Shown here piece by piece: positions 1-6,181 of a stretch of 7,937 nucleotides of DNA. The notes under the pieces were generated by a model. That model was not told where the DNA came from and ran no database searches. It was given only the letters and a program-made list of their open reading frames with translations. This DNA comes from an uncultured Alistipes sp. (GTDB lineage Bacteria > Bacteroidota > Bacteroidia > Bacteroidales > Rikenellaceae). Where the stretch lies: positions 1 through 7,937 of the forward strand of contig CAAGGY010000028.1 in the NCBI GenBank assembly GCA_900769525.1, given 5' to 3'. A program made the position numbers and the translations under genes. Each line of letters starts with the position of its first letter. Position 1 is the stretch's first letter.

Positions 1-492
1 GGTCTGACCACGAGCATAGAATGTACGAGATACCTGAGCACCACCGAATGAACGGTTAGCCAACAAGCCGCCGTACTCACGAGCGAAAGGTACACCCTGA
101 GCTACGCACTGGTCGATGATGAGGTTAGAGACCTCAGCCAAACGGTAAACGTTAGCCTCACGAGCACGGTAGTCACCACCCTTGATTGTATCGTAGAAAA
201 GACGATAGATTGAGTCGTTATCGTTCTGATAGTTCTTAGCAGCGTTGATACCACCCTGTGCAGCGATAGAGTGTGCACGACGTGGAGAGTCAGAGATGCA
301 GAAGATCTTTACGTTGTAGCCGAGCTCACCAAGTGAAGCAGCTGCAGAGGCACCACCAAGACCAGTACCCACAACGATGATATCCAACTTACGCTTATTA
401 GCAGGGCTAACTACCTTAATAGCAGCCTTATGATTGCTCCACTTCTGGGCCAACTCGCCAGCAGGAGTTTTCGCATCTAATTTATAAGCCAT
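1..492 (-). CDS. sdhA: Succinate dehydrogenase/fumarate reductase flavoprotein subunit, N-terminal 164 residues (partial)
   Basis: This is the FAD-binding catalytic subunit of respiratory complex II or quinol:fumarate reductase, which interconverts succinate and fumarate on the cytoplasmic face of the inner membrane. The reading frame is open from the ATG at 492 to the window edge, so 164 residues are visible of a subunit that usually exceeds 600. A Rossmann dinucleotide motif GTGLGG lies at residues 42-47. The segment HSIAAQGG starts at His74; in this family the equivalent histidine carries covalently bound FAD. The conserved block RSFGG, followed by RTFYARGQT, closes the visible part. The gene starts 38 bp after the stop of the cytochrome b gene and should be cotranscribed with it; the iron-sulfur subunit gene is expected off the left edge. 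Sequence alone does not show the physiological direction, so frdA is an equally fair name. Family identity is very secure. Confidence 0.95.
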   Translation of the reverse strand, partial: MAYKLDAKTPAGELAQKWSNHKAAIKVVSPANKRKLDIIVVGTGLGGASAAASLGELGYNVKIFCISDSPRRAHSIAAQGGINAAKNYQNDNDSIYRLFYDTIKGGDYRAREANVYRLAEVSNLIIDQCVAQGVPFAREYGGLLANRSFGGAQVSRTFYARGQT

Positions 493-530
493 AATTTATT
501 TTAGTTTTTATTGTTATCGAATCTATTGGA

Positions 531-1271
531 TTATAACTCTGGAGTCCAAGCCATCATCTCAGTGAAGTACTCACCGCTCTTGAGGTAGCAGAGAATAGCT
601 ACAACAGCGAAGCCGAGGAGAATGAGGGTAGCTACTACGTTAGCAGCACACTTGAGGCGTGGGTACCAAGTGTCGTTTGCGAAACCTGCTGTCTGGAACA
701 TTGACCATACACCGTGTGTAAGGTGGAACCACAAAGCCACGAACCATACGAGGTAGAGAGCCACGTTGATTGGGTTAGAGAAGATGTAAGCCATGAGCAA
801 CGCACCGTTTGCTGGGTGAGCTACTGCAGCCTGACCATTGAGCTCGATGTTAGCAAACTCAGAGTGGAGAACCTCAACGAGCTGCATCTTTGACCAGAAG
901 TGAACAAGGTGAAGACCGAGACCGAGGATAACGATAACACCAAGAACAAGCATGTTCTTAGATGCCCAGCTAACGCCCTTCTCCTTAACAGTTACAGCAT
1001 AACGCTGCTTACCACGAGCACGATAGTTGTCGATGGTGAGAATGAAGGCATAGACAAAGTGTACGAATACACCTGCTGCCAAAACTACAGTTGCTGCAAG
1101 TGCATACCAGTTAGCACCGAGGAACTCGCAGACCATGTTGTAACCCTCACGGCTGAAGATCATTGTGAGGTTCATTGACATATGGAAAAGAATAAAGAGC
1201 ACGAGGAAACATCCTGAAATACTCATAACAAGCTTCTTTCCCACTGATGAATTAGTTAGAAAACATCCCAT
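531..1271 (-). CDS. sdhC: Succinate dehydrogenase/fumarate reductase cytochrome b subunit (b558 family)
   Basis: This 246-residue integral membrane protein anchors the complex and passes electrons between the quinone pool and the iron-sulfur subunit. About five hydrophobic helices are visible, near residues 13-38, 56-80, 105-125, 157-188 and 207-230. Histidines sit inside or at the ends of these helices at positions 30, 71, 121, 124, 183 and 186. Four of these should be the axial ligands of the two b hemes, as in the di-heme cytochrome b of epsilonproteobacterial fumarate reductases. Length and layout fit the single-subunit b558 type found in Bacteroidota rather than the two-subunit SdhC/SdhD anchor. 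It is the first gene of its operon, and the flavoprotein gene follows after 38 bp. The start is the ATG at 1271, about 90 nt downstream of a good promoter match. Which histidines bind heme is inferred by analogy. Confidence 0.93.
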   Translation of the reverse strand: MGCFLTNSSVGKKLVMSISGCFLVLFILFHMSMNLTMIFSREGYNMVCEFLGANWYALAATVVLAAGVFVHFVYAFILTIDNYRARGKQRYAVTVKEKGVSWASKNMLVLGVIVILGLGLHLVHFWSKMQLVEVLHSEFANIELNGQAAVAHPANGALLMAYIFSNPINVALYLVWFVALWFHLTHGVWSMFQTAGFANDTWYPRLKCAANVVATLILLGFAVVAILCYLKSGEYFTEMMAWTPEL

Positions 1272-1366
1272 AAGTGTAAAAAATTTTGTTTATATTTGTA
1301 AATAGTTTTGTGCGATTATATTGCTTAACGGTCCGGCAATGGCACAAAATAGACCAATTGCTACTG

Positions 1367-1396
1367 CAAAGATAAGAATTGTTTGCAATATAACAA
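1367..1396 (-). promoter_or_regulatory. Bacteroidota-type promoter of the sdhC-sdhA operon
   Basis: Read on the minus strand, TTG (1396-1394) is followed by a 19-bp spacer and TATCTTTG (1374-1367). This is an exact match to the -33/-7 consensus TTG-N19/21-TAnnTTTG of the Bacteroidota primary sigma factor. Transcription should begin near 1360, giving a leader of roughly 90 nt before the ATG at 1271. The leader has a weak GGTCT/GGACC pairing (minus strand, 1355-1330) of uncertain meaning. Confidence 0.65.
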
Positions 1397-1473
1397 CACA
1401 CAACTGACGATTTTACCTGGCAACAACAGATAAAAGTGTAGAAAATTCGATAATTTCAACAATAAATAGGATT

Positions 1474-2010
1474 ATGGAGCGTAAAAAGGAGATTCGTGCC
1501 GAGGTGCGCCGCCGCATCAAGGAGCTAAGTGCAGAGCAGATGACATCTGCCTCGGCGTCGATTTTTGGTCAAATCGAGCAACTCGACAGTTTCAAAGAGG
1601 CCCACTGCATAGCTCTCTTTGCAGCAATGCGTGATGAGGTGCCCACGCAGATAGCTCTCGATAGCTGGCCAAAACTCGGTCGCCGCATTGTGGTGCCACG
1701 TGTCGAGGGGGATATTATGCGTTTCTACGACTACTCTGCGGATAAGATGCGCACCGGAGCCTTTGGCATCGAGGAGCCCGAGGGCGATGTGGAGTGCGCA
1801 GCAGAGGATATCGACCTTATAATCGTGCCAGCACGAGCATTCACCACATCGGGTGAGCGTCTTGGTCGTGGTGGCGGCTTCTATGATAAGTATATGTCGC
1901 TCGAGGGGTTTCGTGCTCACAAAACGGGCATAGCCTTCCGTTGCCAAATCTTCGACTCACTACCTACCGATCCTCACGACATCAAGGTCGACGAAGTGGT
2001 AACCGAGTGA
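1474..2010 (+). CDS. 5-formyltetrahydrofolate cyclo-ligase (5,10-methenyltetrahydrofolate synthetase)
   Basis: This cytoplasmic enzyme uses ATP to convert 5-formyltetrahydrofolate to 5,10-methenyltetrahydrofolate, returning a dead-end folate to the one-carbon pool. The 178-residue length is typical of the family. The diagnostic C-terminal block RLGRGGGFYDKY (residues 129-140) matches the family motif RLGxGGGxYD that forms the ATP-binding loop. Upstream are the usual MRDEVPT segment (residues 52-58), in the folate-binding region, and the FGIEEP segment (residues 97-102). The end, DIKVDEVVTE, matches the common family ending. The ATG at 1474 is preceded by an A/T-rich stretch without a Shine-Dalgarno sequence, as expected for Bacteroidota. 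I found no convincing promoter in the gap upstream. The gene stands alone, divergent from sdhC and convergent with the outer-membrane barrel gene. Names used elsewhere include ygfA, fau and MTHFS. Confidence 0.93.
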   Translation: MERKKEIRAEVRRRIKELSAEQMTSASASIFGQIEQLDSFKEAHCIALFAAMRDEVPTQIALDSWPKLGRRIVVPRVEGDIMRFYDYSADKMRTGAFGIEEPEGDVECAAEDIDLIIVPARAFTTSGERLGRGGGFYDKYMSLEGFRAHKTGIAFRCQIFDSLPTDPHDIKVDEVVTE

Positions 2011-2043
2011 GGACGAGTTTAAATAAGCCCCCAAAAAAGCACT

Positions 2044-2069
2044 AGAACCCATCAGAACCCATCAGAACC
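2044..2069. repeat. Short tandem repeat, 10-bp unit, about 2.6 copies
   Basis: The unit AGAACCCATC occurs at 2044-2053 and 2054-2063, with a partial third copy (AGAACC) at 2064-2069. It lies in the 120-bp gap between two convergent genes, immediately before the A-run of the terminator hairpin. No function is evident; replication slippage is the simplest origin. Confidence 0.7.
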
Positions 2070-2072
2070 AAA

Positions 2073-2102
2073 AAAAACCATCCGAAGCGTCGGATGGTTT
2101 TT
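2073..2102. terminator. Bidirectional intrinsic terminator between convergent genes
   Basis: A perfect 13-bp inverted repeat (2073-2085 and 2090-2102) surrounds a 4-nt loop (AGCG). The GC-rich core ACCATCCGA is flanked by an A-run on the left and a T-run on the right, so the transcript from either strand ends in a hairpin followed by U residues. It lies 62 bp after the cyclo-ligase stop and 28 bp after the barrel gene stop on the other strand, so it should end both transcripts. Confidence 0.9.
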
Positions 2103-2130
2103 CTGTTTTCGCTGCTAGGCAATGCAAGGT

Positions 2131-3648
2131 CTAGAACAAGAATCCTGTATTGATGTAGAACGCACCATTACCATCCTGGTTCTTGATGTATGGGTTCTTG
2201 CTAAAGCGGCTAAGTGGCATACCATACTCAAAAGCGACGATAAAGTTCTCGTTCATAATAAATCGTAAACCACCACCAAAGGTGATATGTGGGAAGTCGT
2301 AGGTGCTATTACCCGCCAATGACATATAGTCGTCATACGACTTCTTGACTGCGTTGTACTCCTCTACAGAGGCGAAATCCTCGACACGACGCTTGAATGA
2401 GGTGTCGTAGTTCTTAGTAACCATAGTACCATCGCTAAAGATGCTAAGGCCGAAGGCAATATTCTGTCTAAACAGCTTAAAGTTCACAAAACGCCAGCGC
2501 AACTCGACGTTATATGAGGCCATGTCGAGGCCCTGCACACGATTACGCAAGATACCACGAATAGTGCGGTAGCCACCCATACCATCACGATCGTAGGTCT
2601 GTCCCATAGTGGTGATAAATGGGAGGATGTAGTATGGCGCCTTGCGACCAAACGTACCCTCATAGTTGAGGCGATAAGCAAATGTCAATACATCTCGCTC
2701 AACGATAGGCAGATACTGACGGAACGTGAACGAATATTTGTAGTAAGGATTTGTTGTTCCGAGCCACTTAGGAGCCAAGAGCAGGTGTGCCTCAGCCCAG
2801 ATACCACGTGTTGGAGCACCCTCCTTATCACGAGTATCGAGCATCAAGCCAAGACGGACAGAGCTATTGAAGCCGCCGTTAGCCTCTTTATCAGAGATAA
2901 TACCCCACTGGCGATAAAGCTCATAGAGTGTAGGCTCGGTGTCGGGGAATACTTTATACTCCTTCTTATTCTTGTTAATCTTAGAGCGGTTGATAGCACC
3001 CTGCTTGATATAGCTGAAGTGGTAGCCAGCCTCCCAGAAGAGTTTCTTACCCCAAATCTCACCCACAAAGTCGGTCTTTGCCAGGAGGGCAAGACGATTT
3101 GTGCGATACTTGGGCGTATAGATATAGTTCTCTGTGTTCTTCTTGTCGTTGCCCTTATTCACCAAGTCCCAATCGAAATATGAGGCGTAGCCATTGAAGC
3201 CGTAGAAGTCGAGGGCCTTCTCGTTGGTGAGCGTCACAGCCGTAGACCAGCGCACACCAGGGATAAGCTTCTTGTTATCGTACGAAACAACAAAGAGCTG
3301 CGAGCCCTTAGTGAAGAACGAAGCCTCGATATACCAGTGTGACATTGGGTTAGGATATGTCGAGCCATCGCCAAAGTTATAGATATTGAGCAAGGCACCG
3401 AGCTGGAAACCCTTATCTGCATCGAATGCTATAACGGGCAGAGGGCCGAAGTTAAGGCCTGTCTTAACGATATCCTTCTTATTCTCGCCCTTAACTCTCT
3501 TTTTCTTACCCTTCTTTATCTGGTCAGCAACACTCTCAACCTGAGTGCTATCCTGCGAAACAGACTGCTGTTCAACTATATCCTGGGCCGAAAGTGCGGT
3601 TGTTAGTAGTGCTGCAAGAAGTGTTGCAACGATGGTTCTAATCTTCAT
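2131..3648 (-). CDS. Outer membrane beta-barrel protein of the Omp85/D15 (surface antigen) type, without POTRA domains
   Basis: The 505-residue product starts with a Sec signal peptide (residues 1-21, cleavage likely after LSA). A short polar and strongly basic segment follows (about 22-58, including KKGKKKRVKGENKK), then a long stretch of alternating beta-strand character up to a C-terminal phenylalanine, as expected for an outer membrane barrel. Two Omp85 hallmarks are visible. LDTRD at residues 270-274, followed by PTRGIW, matches the family's DTRD-x-PxRG strand. GGYRTIRGI at 358-366 resembles the conserved (V/I)RG(F/Y) motif of the loop that folds into the barrel. No POTRA repeats precede the barrel, so it is shorter than BamA (about 800 residues) and unlikely to be the central assembly factor. 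It is the last gene of the three-gene operon, 8 bp after the acyltransferase gene. Its exact role is unknown; lipid or protein handling at the outer membrane is a guess. Confidence 0.82.
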   Translation of the reverse strand: MKIRTIVATLLAALLTTALSAQDIVEQQSVSQDSTQVESVADQIKKGKKKRVKGENKKDIVKTGLNFGPLPVIAFDADKGFQLGALLNIYNFGDGSTYPNPMSHWYIEASFFTKGSQLFVVSYDNKKLIPGVRWSTAVTLTNEKALDFYGFNGYASYFDWDLVNKGNDKKNTENYIYTPKYRTNRLALLAKTDFVGEIWGKKLFWEAGYHFSYIKQGAINRSKINKNKKEYKVFPDTEPTLYELYRQWGIISDKEANGGFNSSVRLGLMLDTRDKEGAPTRGIWAEAHLLLAPKWLGTTNPYYKYSFTFRQYLPIVERDVLTFAYRLNYEGTFGRKAPYYILPFITTMGQTYDRDGMGGYRTIRGILRNRVQGLDMASYNVELRWRFVNFKLFRQNIAFGLSIFSDGTMVTKNYDTSFKRRVEDFASVEEYNAVKKSYDDYMSLAGNSTYDFPHITFGGGLRFIMNENFIVAFEYGMPLSRFSKNPYIKNQDGNGAFYINTGFLF

Positions 3649-3656
3649 AACTTAAG

Positions 3657-4988
3657 TTATTTAGTGAACATTTTTTCACGAATCTGGGTATAGCAATCAC
3701 GAAGCTCAGCAAAACGGAAGAGCTTTACATCGGACTTAAAAATTCGCATAAGGCGATAGATCTCCTGTGCTACGATAGGCGCTGGAAGTGCTGCAAGCGT
3801 AATGATAAGGGCATACTCCCAAGGCATTGTGGCATAGGCGATTATTGCATATATGACCATCAGTATAGGCCACATAACGAGGTTGATGACATAGCGCACC
3901 GAGTTGCGGAATGCATAGTCCTTGATCTTTCTAAACAGCAGCTGGCAGACGCCCGAAATTGGGAGTGTGAGCAGCGATGCAGGCAACGAATAGGGCAAGA
4001 GCAGGATAAAAATCAATATTCGCACCACGCGCGAGAAGATATTGTGCTTGACCGACACCGAAGATAGGCTTATGCGGCGACTGCGACGCAACTGCGACGC
4101 ACGGTGGCCAAGAGCAATAAGCTCGGCATAACGCTCAGGATTACTCTGCTTAAGCTCATCCAAGTGTCTAACTGTCATATTATTAGCCTCGAAGTGAGCA
4201 TCTAAGCCACGAAGCTTACGAAGTTTTGCATCGCTTCTAAAGCCACGCACACGAGTCTTTACCACTGCGGCACATATCTCGTAGACGGCATCGTAATTCT
4301 CATCGTTAGGGATGTAGAAAATCGACTTTTTCATACGCTCATCGAGCAGATCTTTGAGCATGTTCATCTGCTCGGCTGGCGTGTACTCGCTATTCTCGGC
4401 TACAAACTTACCAACATTGATAGGCTCGCCAAACTGCACACGCACCGTAGAGCGGAAGCGGAAGAAGTTGCCATAACGCAGGCCTACAGGCACAATATAT
4501 AGTGGCATATCGGGCATAAGCTCCTGAGCCTGAAAGGCAATGCGGAAGATACCCTTCGAGAGTGGCAATGACGAATACTTAGCCTGGTGCGTACCCTCTG
4601 GGAAGATGCAGAATGGCACCTTATCACGCAACACGTCTACAGCACGCTCGATAGTCTCGTTGTTTTTACGCACCTCCTCCATACCATCACGCATACGCAT
4701 GATAGGCATAATCTTGAGGAACTTGAGCACCTTAGCGATGCGAGCATCTCTAAATATATCGGCACGTGCAACGTAGACCTTAGGGCGATGGTCCATAGCC
4801 AAGATCACCATTGCATCCATAAGGGCATTGGTGTGGTTAGGGGCAAAGATTATAGCTCCATCTTTGGGCAGTCGCTCACGTCCAACATACTTGATTGTGC
4901 GGTATGATAGCTTTAGCGCCAGGTCGACATAGTGGCGCAAGAAGCTATAGACTGGATCATAGTCCTGAACTTTACGCTCTCGTGCCAT
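3657..4988 (-). CDS. PlsC-type membrane acyltransferase (glycerol-3-phosphate/lysophosphatidate acyltransferase-like)
   Basis: The 443-residue protein has an N-terminal PlsC-type acyltransferase domain (about residues 30-250). Block I is NHTNALMD at 51-58, where His52 and Asp58 are the likely catalytic pair. The spacing is HX5D rather than the textbook HX4D, a variant I associate with the GPAT-like branch. Block III is FPEGTH at 129-134, and block IV is the proline-containing IVPVGL at 165-170. The C-terminal part, absent from small PlsC proteins, holds a basic region (RRSRR at 301-305) and three or four hydrophobic segments (about 322-352, 365-388 and 390-407), so the enzyme should sit in the inner membrane. 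It lies 3 bp after the symporter gene and 8 bp before the barrel gene. Acyl transfer to a phospholipid precursor or other lipid is well supported as chemistry; the substrate is not visible from sequence. Confidence 0.87.
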   Translation of the reverse strand: MARERKVQDYDPVYSFLRHYVDLALKLSYRTIKYVGRERLPKDGAIIFAPNHTNALMDAMVILAMDHRPKVYVARADIFRDARIAKVLKFLKIMPIMRMRDGMEEVRKNNETIERAVDVLRDKVPFCIFPEGTHQAKYSSLPLSKGIFRIAFQAQELMPDMPLYIVPVGLRYGNFFRFRSTVRVQFGEPINVGKFVAENSEYTPAEQMNMLKDLLDERMKKSIFYIPNDENYDAVYEICAAVVKTRVRGFRSDAKLRKLRGLDAHFEANNMTVRHLDELKQSNPERYAELIALGHRASQLRRSRRISLSSVSVKHNIFSRVVRILIFILLLPYSLPASLLTLPISGVCQLLFRKIKDYAFRNSVRYVINLVMWPILMVIYAIIAYATMPWEYALIITLAALPAPIVAQEIYRLMRIFKSDVKLFRFAELRDCYTQIREKMFTK

Positions 4989-4991
4989 AGG

Positions 4992-5957
4992 TTATGCGAT
5001 ATTTGTACGACGGAAGATTGTTGCCACGCTTAGGCCTGAGACGATGTGCCAAACACCCCAAAGAGCGGTGATAAGCACCATACCACCGTTGTTACTCCAA
5101 TCTACGGGCGAGAAGATAGCCGTGTTGAAGAGCAAGGCAAGGCCGAGGCCTGAGTTTTGAATACCTGTCTCGATGGTGAGAGTACGACAATCGGGGTTTG
5201 AGACCTTTGCAAGCTTTGCGGTAGAGAATCCTGCACAAAGTGCCACAGCGTTGTGAACAATCGCACAAATAAGAACAACTACGATTGGCAGATATATGCT
5301 ACTGTCATCTGGCAACGCAGTAATTACCTGTGTAAGCGACACAGCAACCATTCCAATAAATAGCAGGATTGAGAGAATCTGCGAAGGCTTCATAATCTTC
5401 TTGGCCGCGTTTGGGAAGTAGTGTGAGAACAATACACCCAGCACAATTGGAATACCCAAGATAAGAAGAATCTGCTGAAGCATATCGCCAAACGGAATAT
5501 CGAGCGTAGGGATAGCGTTGCGCATTGTGGCAAAGCGGCTATACAACGAGCCCCAGATGAGGAAGTTGATAGGCGTAACAAACGATGCAAAGGCTGTGGT
5601 GAGGGTGGTAAGCGACACCGAGAGCTCCACATTACCCTTCGACAACGACGTCATAAAGTTAGAGATATTACCACCAGGACACGATGCCACCAAAATCATA
5701 CCAATAGCAACCATTGGGGTGATAAATGGATTGAGCACGATGGTCAAGAGGCAGGTCACTGCTGGCAGGATAACCCACTGCAACAGCACTCCAAGAATTA
5801 CCGACTTTGGATTTTTGAAAACATCTTTAAACGTCTGGACCTTGATGCCAAGGGCAACACCAAACATTACGAATGCCAAGATAAAGTTAACTAACAACAT
5901 CTCGCCAGCACCAAGGTTGATGGTGAGTGTGTCAAGGGTGCTTAGTAGTTCCTTCAT
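4992..5957 (-). CDS. Bile acid:sodium symporter (BASS/SBF) family transporter
   Basis: The 321-residue inner-membrane protein has about ten hydrophobic helices, as in bacterial ASBT homologues. Signature motifs are clear: CPGGNISN at residues 93-100, followed by KGNVELSV (107-114), and ETGIQN at 263-268. In crystallised bacterial ASBT homologues the equivalent Asn, Glu and Gln residues bind the two sodium ions, so sodium-coupled uptake is expected. The substrate is not defined by these motifs; bacterial members carry bile acids, pantoate and other organic anions. I prefer the ATG at 5957. The in-frame ATG at 5993 would add 12 residues (MLLTWRC...) that look neither like a helix nor like the family's N-terminus. 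This is the first gene of the operon with the acyltransferase (3-bp gap) and the barrel protein, and it is divergent from the DUF819 gene. Confidence 0.9.
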   Translation of the reverse strand: MKELLSTLDTLTINLGAGEMLLVNFILAFVMFGVALGIKVQTFKDVFKNPKSVILGVLLQWVILPAVTCLLTIVLNPFITPMVAIGMILVASCPGGNISNFMTSLSKGNVELSVSLTTLTTAFASFVTPINFLIWGSLYSRFATMRNAIPTLDIPFGDMLQQILLILGIPIVLGVLFSHYFPNAAKKIMKPSQILSILLFIGMVAVSLTQVITALPDDSSIYLPIVVVLICAIVHNAVALCAGFSTAKLAKVSNPDCRTLTIETGIQNSGLGLALLFNTAIFSPVDWSNNGGMVLITALWGVWHIVSGLSVATIFRRTNIA

Positions 5958-6015
5958 ATAAGTAGTTTTTACGCAACGCCACGTAAGCAGCAAGCGTGTA
6001 TTCGACTAAACTGTG

Positions 6016-6023
6016 CAAATATA
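6016..6023 (-). promoter_or_regulatory. Probable -7 element for the symporter-acyltransferase-barrel operon
   Basis: The minus strand reads TATATTTG from 6023 to 6016, a perfect TAnnTTTG -7 box placed 58 bp upstream of the chosen ATG at 5957. No good TTG is found 19-21 bp further upstream, so the -33 element is weak or the promoter needs an activator. Transcription would start near 6010. Confidence 0.5.
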
Positions 6024-6092
6024 GGCATTTTTTATATCAACATTTGCCTATTCTTGGACTTTATGACGCATTTTAGGTAAAAATACTTATTA

Positions 6093-6136
6093 TTTCGATA
6101 TTTAGCACCATATATTAATCGAAGTTTCGATATTTA
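6093..6136. repeat. Pair of 12-bp direct repeats in the divergent control region, possible operator
   Basis: TTTCGATATTTA occurs identically at 6093-6104 and 6125-6136, 32 bp apart start to start, about three helical turns. The second copy is part of the near-palindrome ATCGAA-GT-TTCGAT (6118-6131), so TTCGAT half-sites occur three times in 38 bp. The cluster lies between the -7 elements of the two divergent promoters and overlaps the expected -33 position of the DUF819 gene. This fits a binding site for a dimeric regulator, but no regulator gene is in the window. Confidence 0.5.
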
Positions 6137-6157
6137 TAAATAAAAAGGCTACCTTTG
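6125..6157 (+). promoter_or_regulatory. Promoter of the DUF819-family gene
   Basis: TACCTTTG at 6150-6157 is a perfect TAnnTTTG -7 box. The -33 position holds TTTC (6125-6128) with a 21-bp spacer, an imperfect match to TTTG. Transcription should start near 6163, leaving a leader of only about 18 nt before the ATG at 6182. The imperfect -33 box lies inside the repeat cluster, suggesting regulation. Confidence 0.55.
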
Positions 6158-6181
6158 CTCTAAACTTCTAAACCCGATACT

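Noticed and set aside
900..1178. Plus-strand open frame opposite sdhC
   Set aside because: It is entirely antisense to a well-supported cytochrome b gene and its product is low-complexity with no domain.
1291..1310. Plus-strand TATATTTG (1291-1298) and TAGTTTTG (1303-1310) as promoter for the cyclo-ligase gene
   Set aside because: Neither has a TTG at the 19-21 bp spacing, and the leader would be about 160 nt; the region is AT-rich, so chance matches are likely.
2785..3183. Plus-strand open frame opposite the barrel gene
   Set aside because: It is antisense to a protein with a signal peptide and Omp85 motifs; the length is a by-product of the coding strand's codon use.
5958..5993. Longer start for the symporter gene at the ATG at 5993
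   Set aside because: The 12 added residues do not fit the family's N-terminus; the ATG at 5957 gives a normal start.
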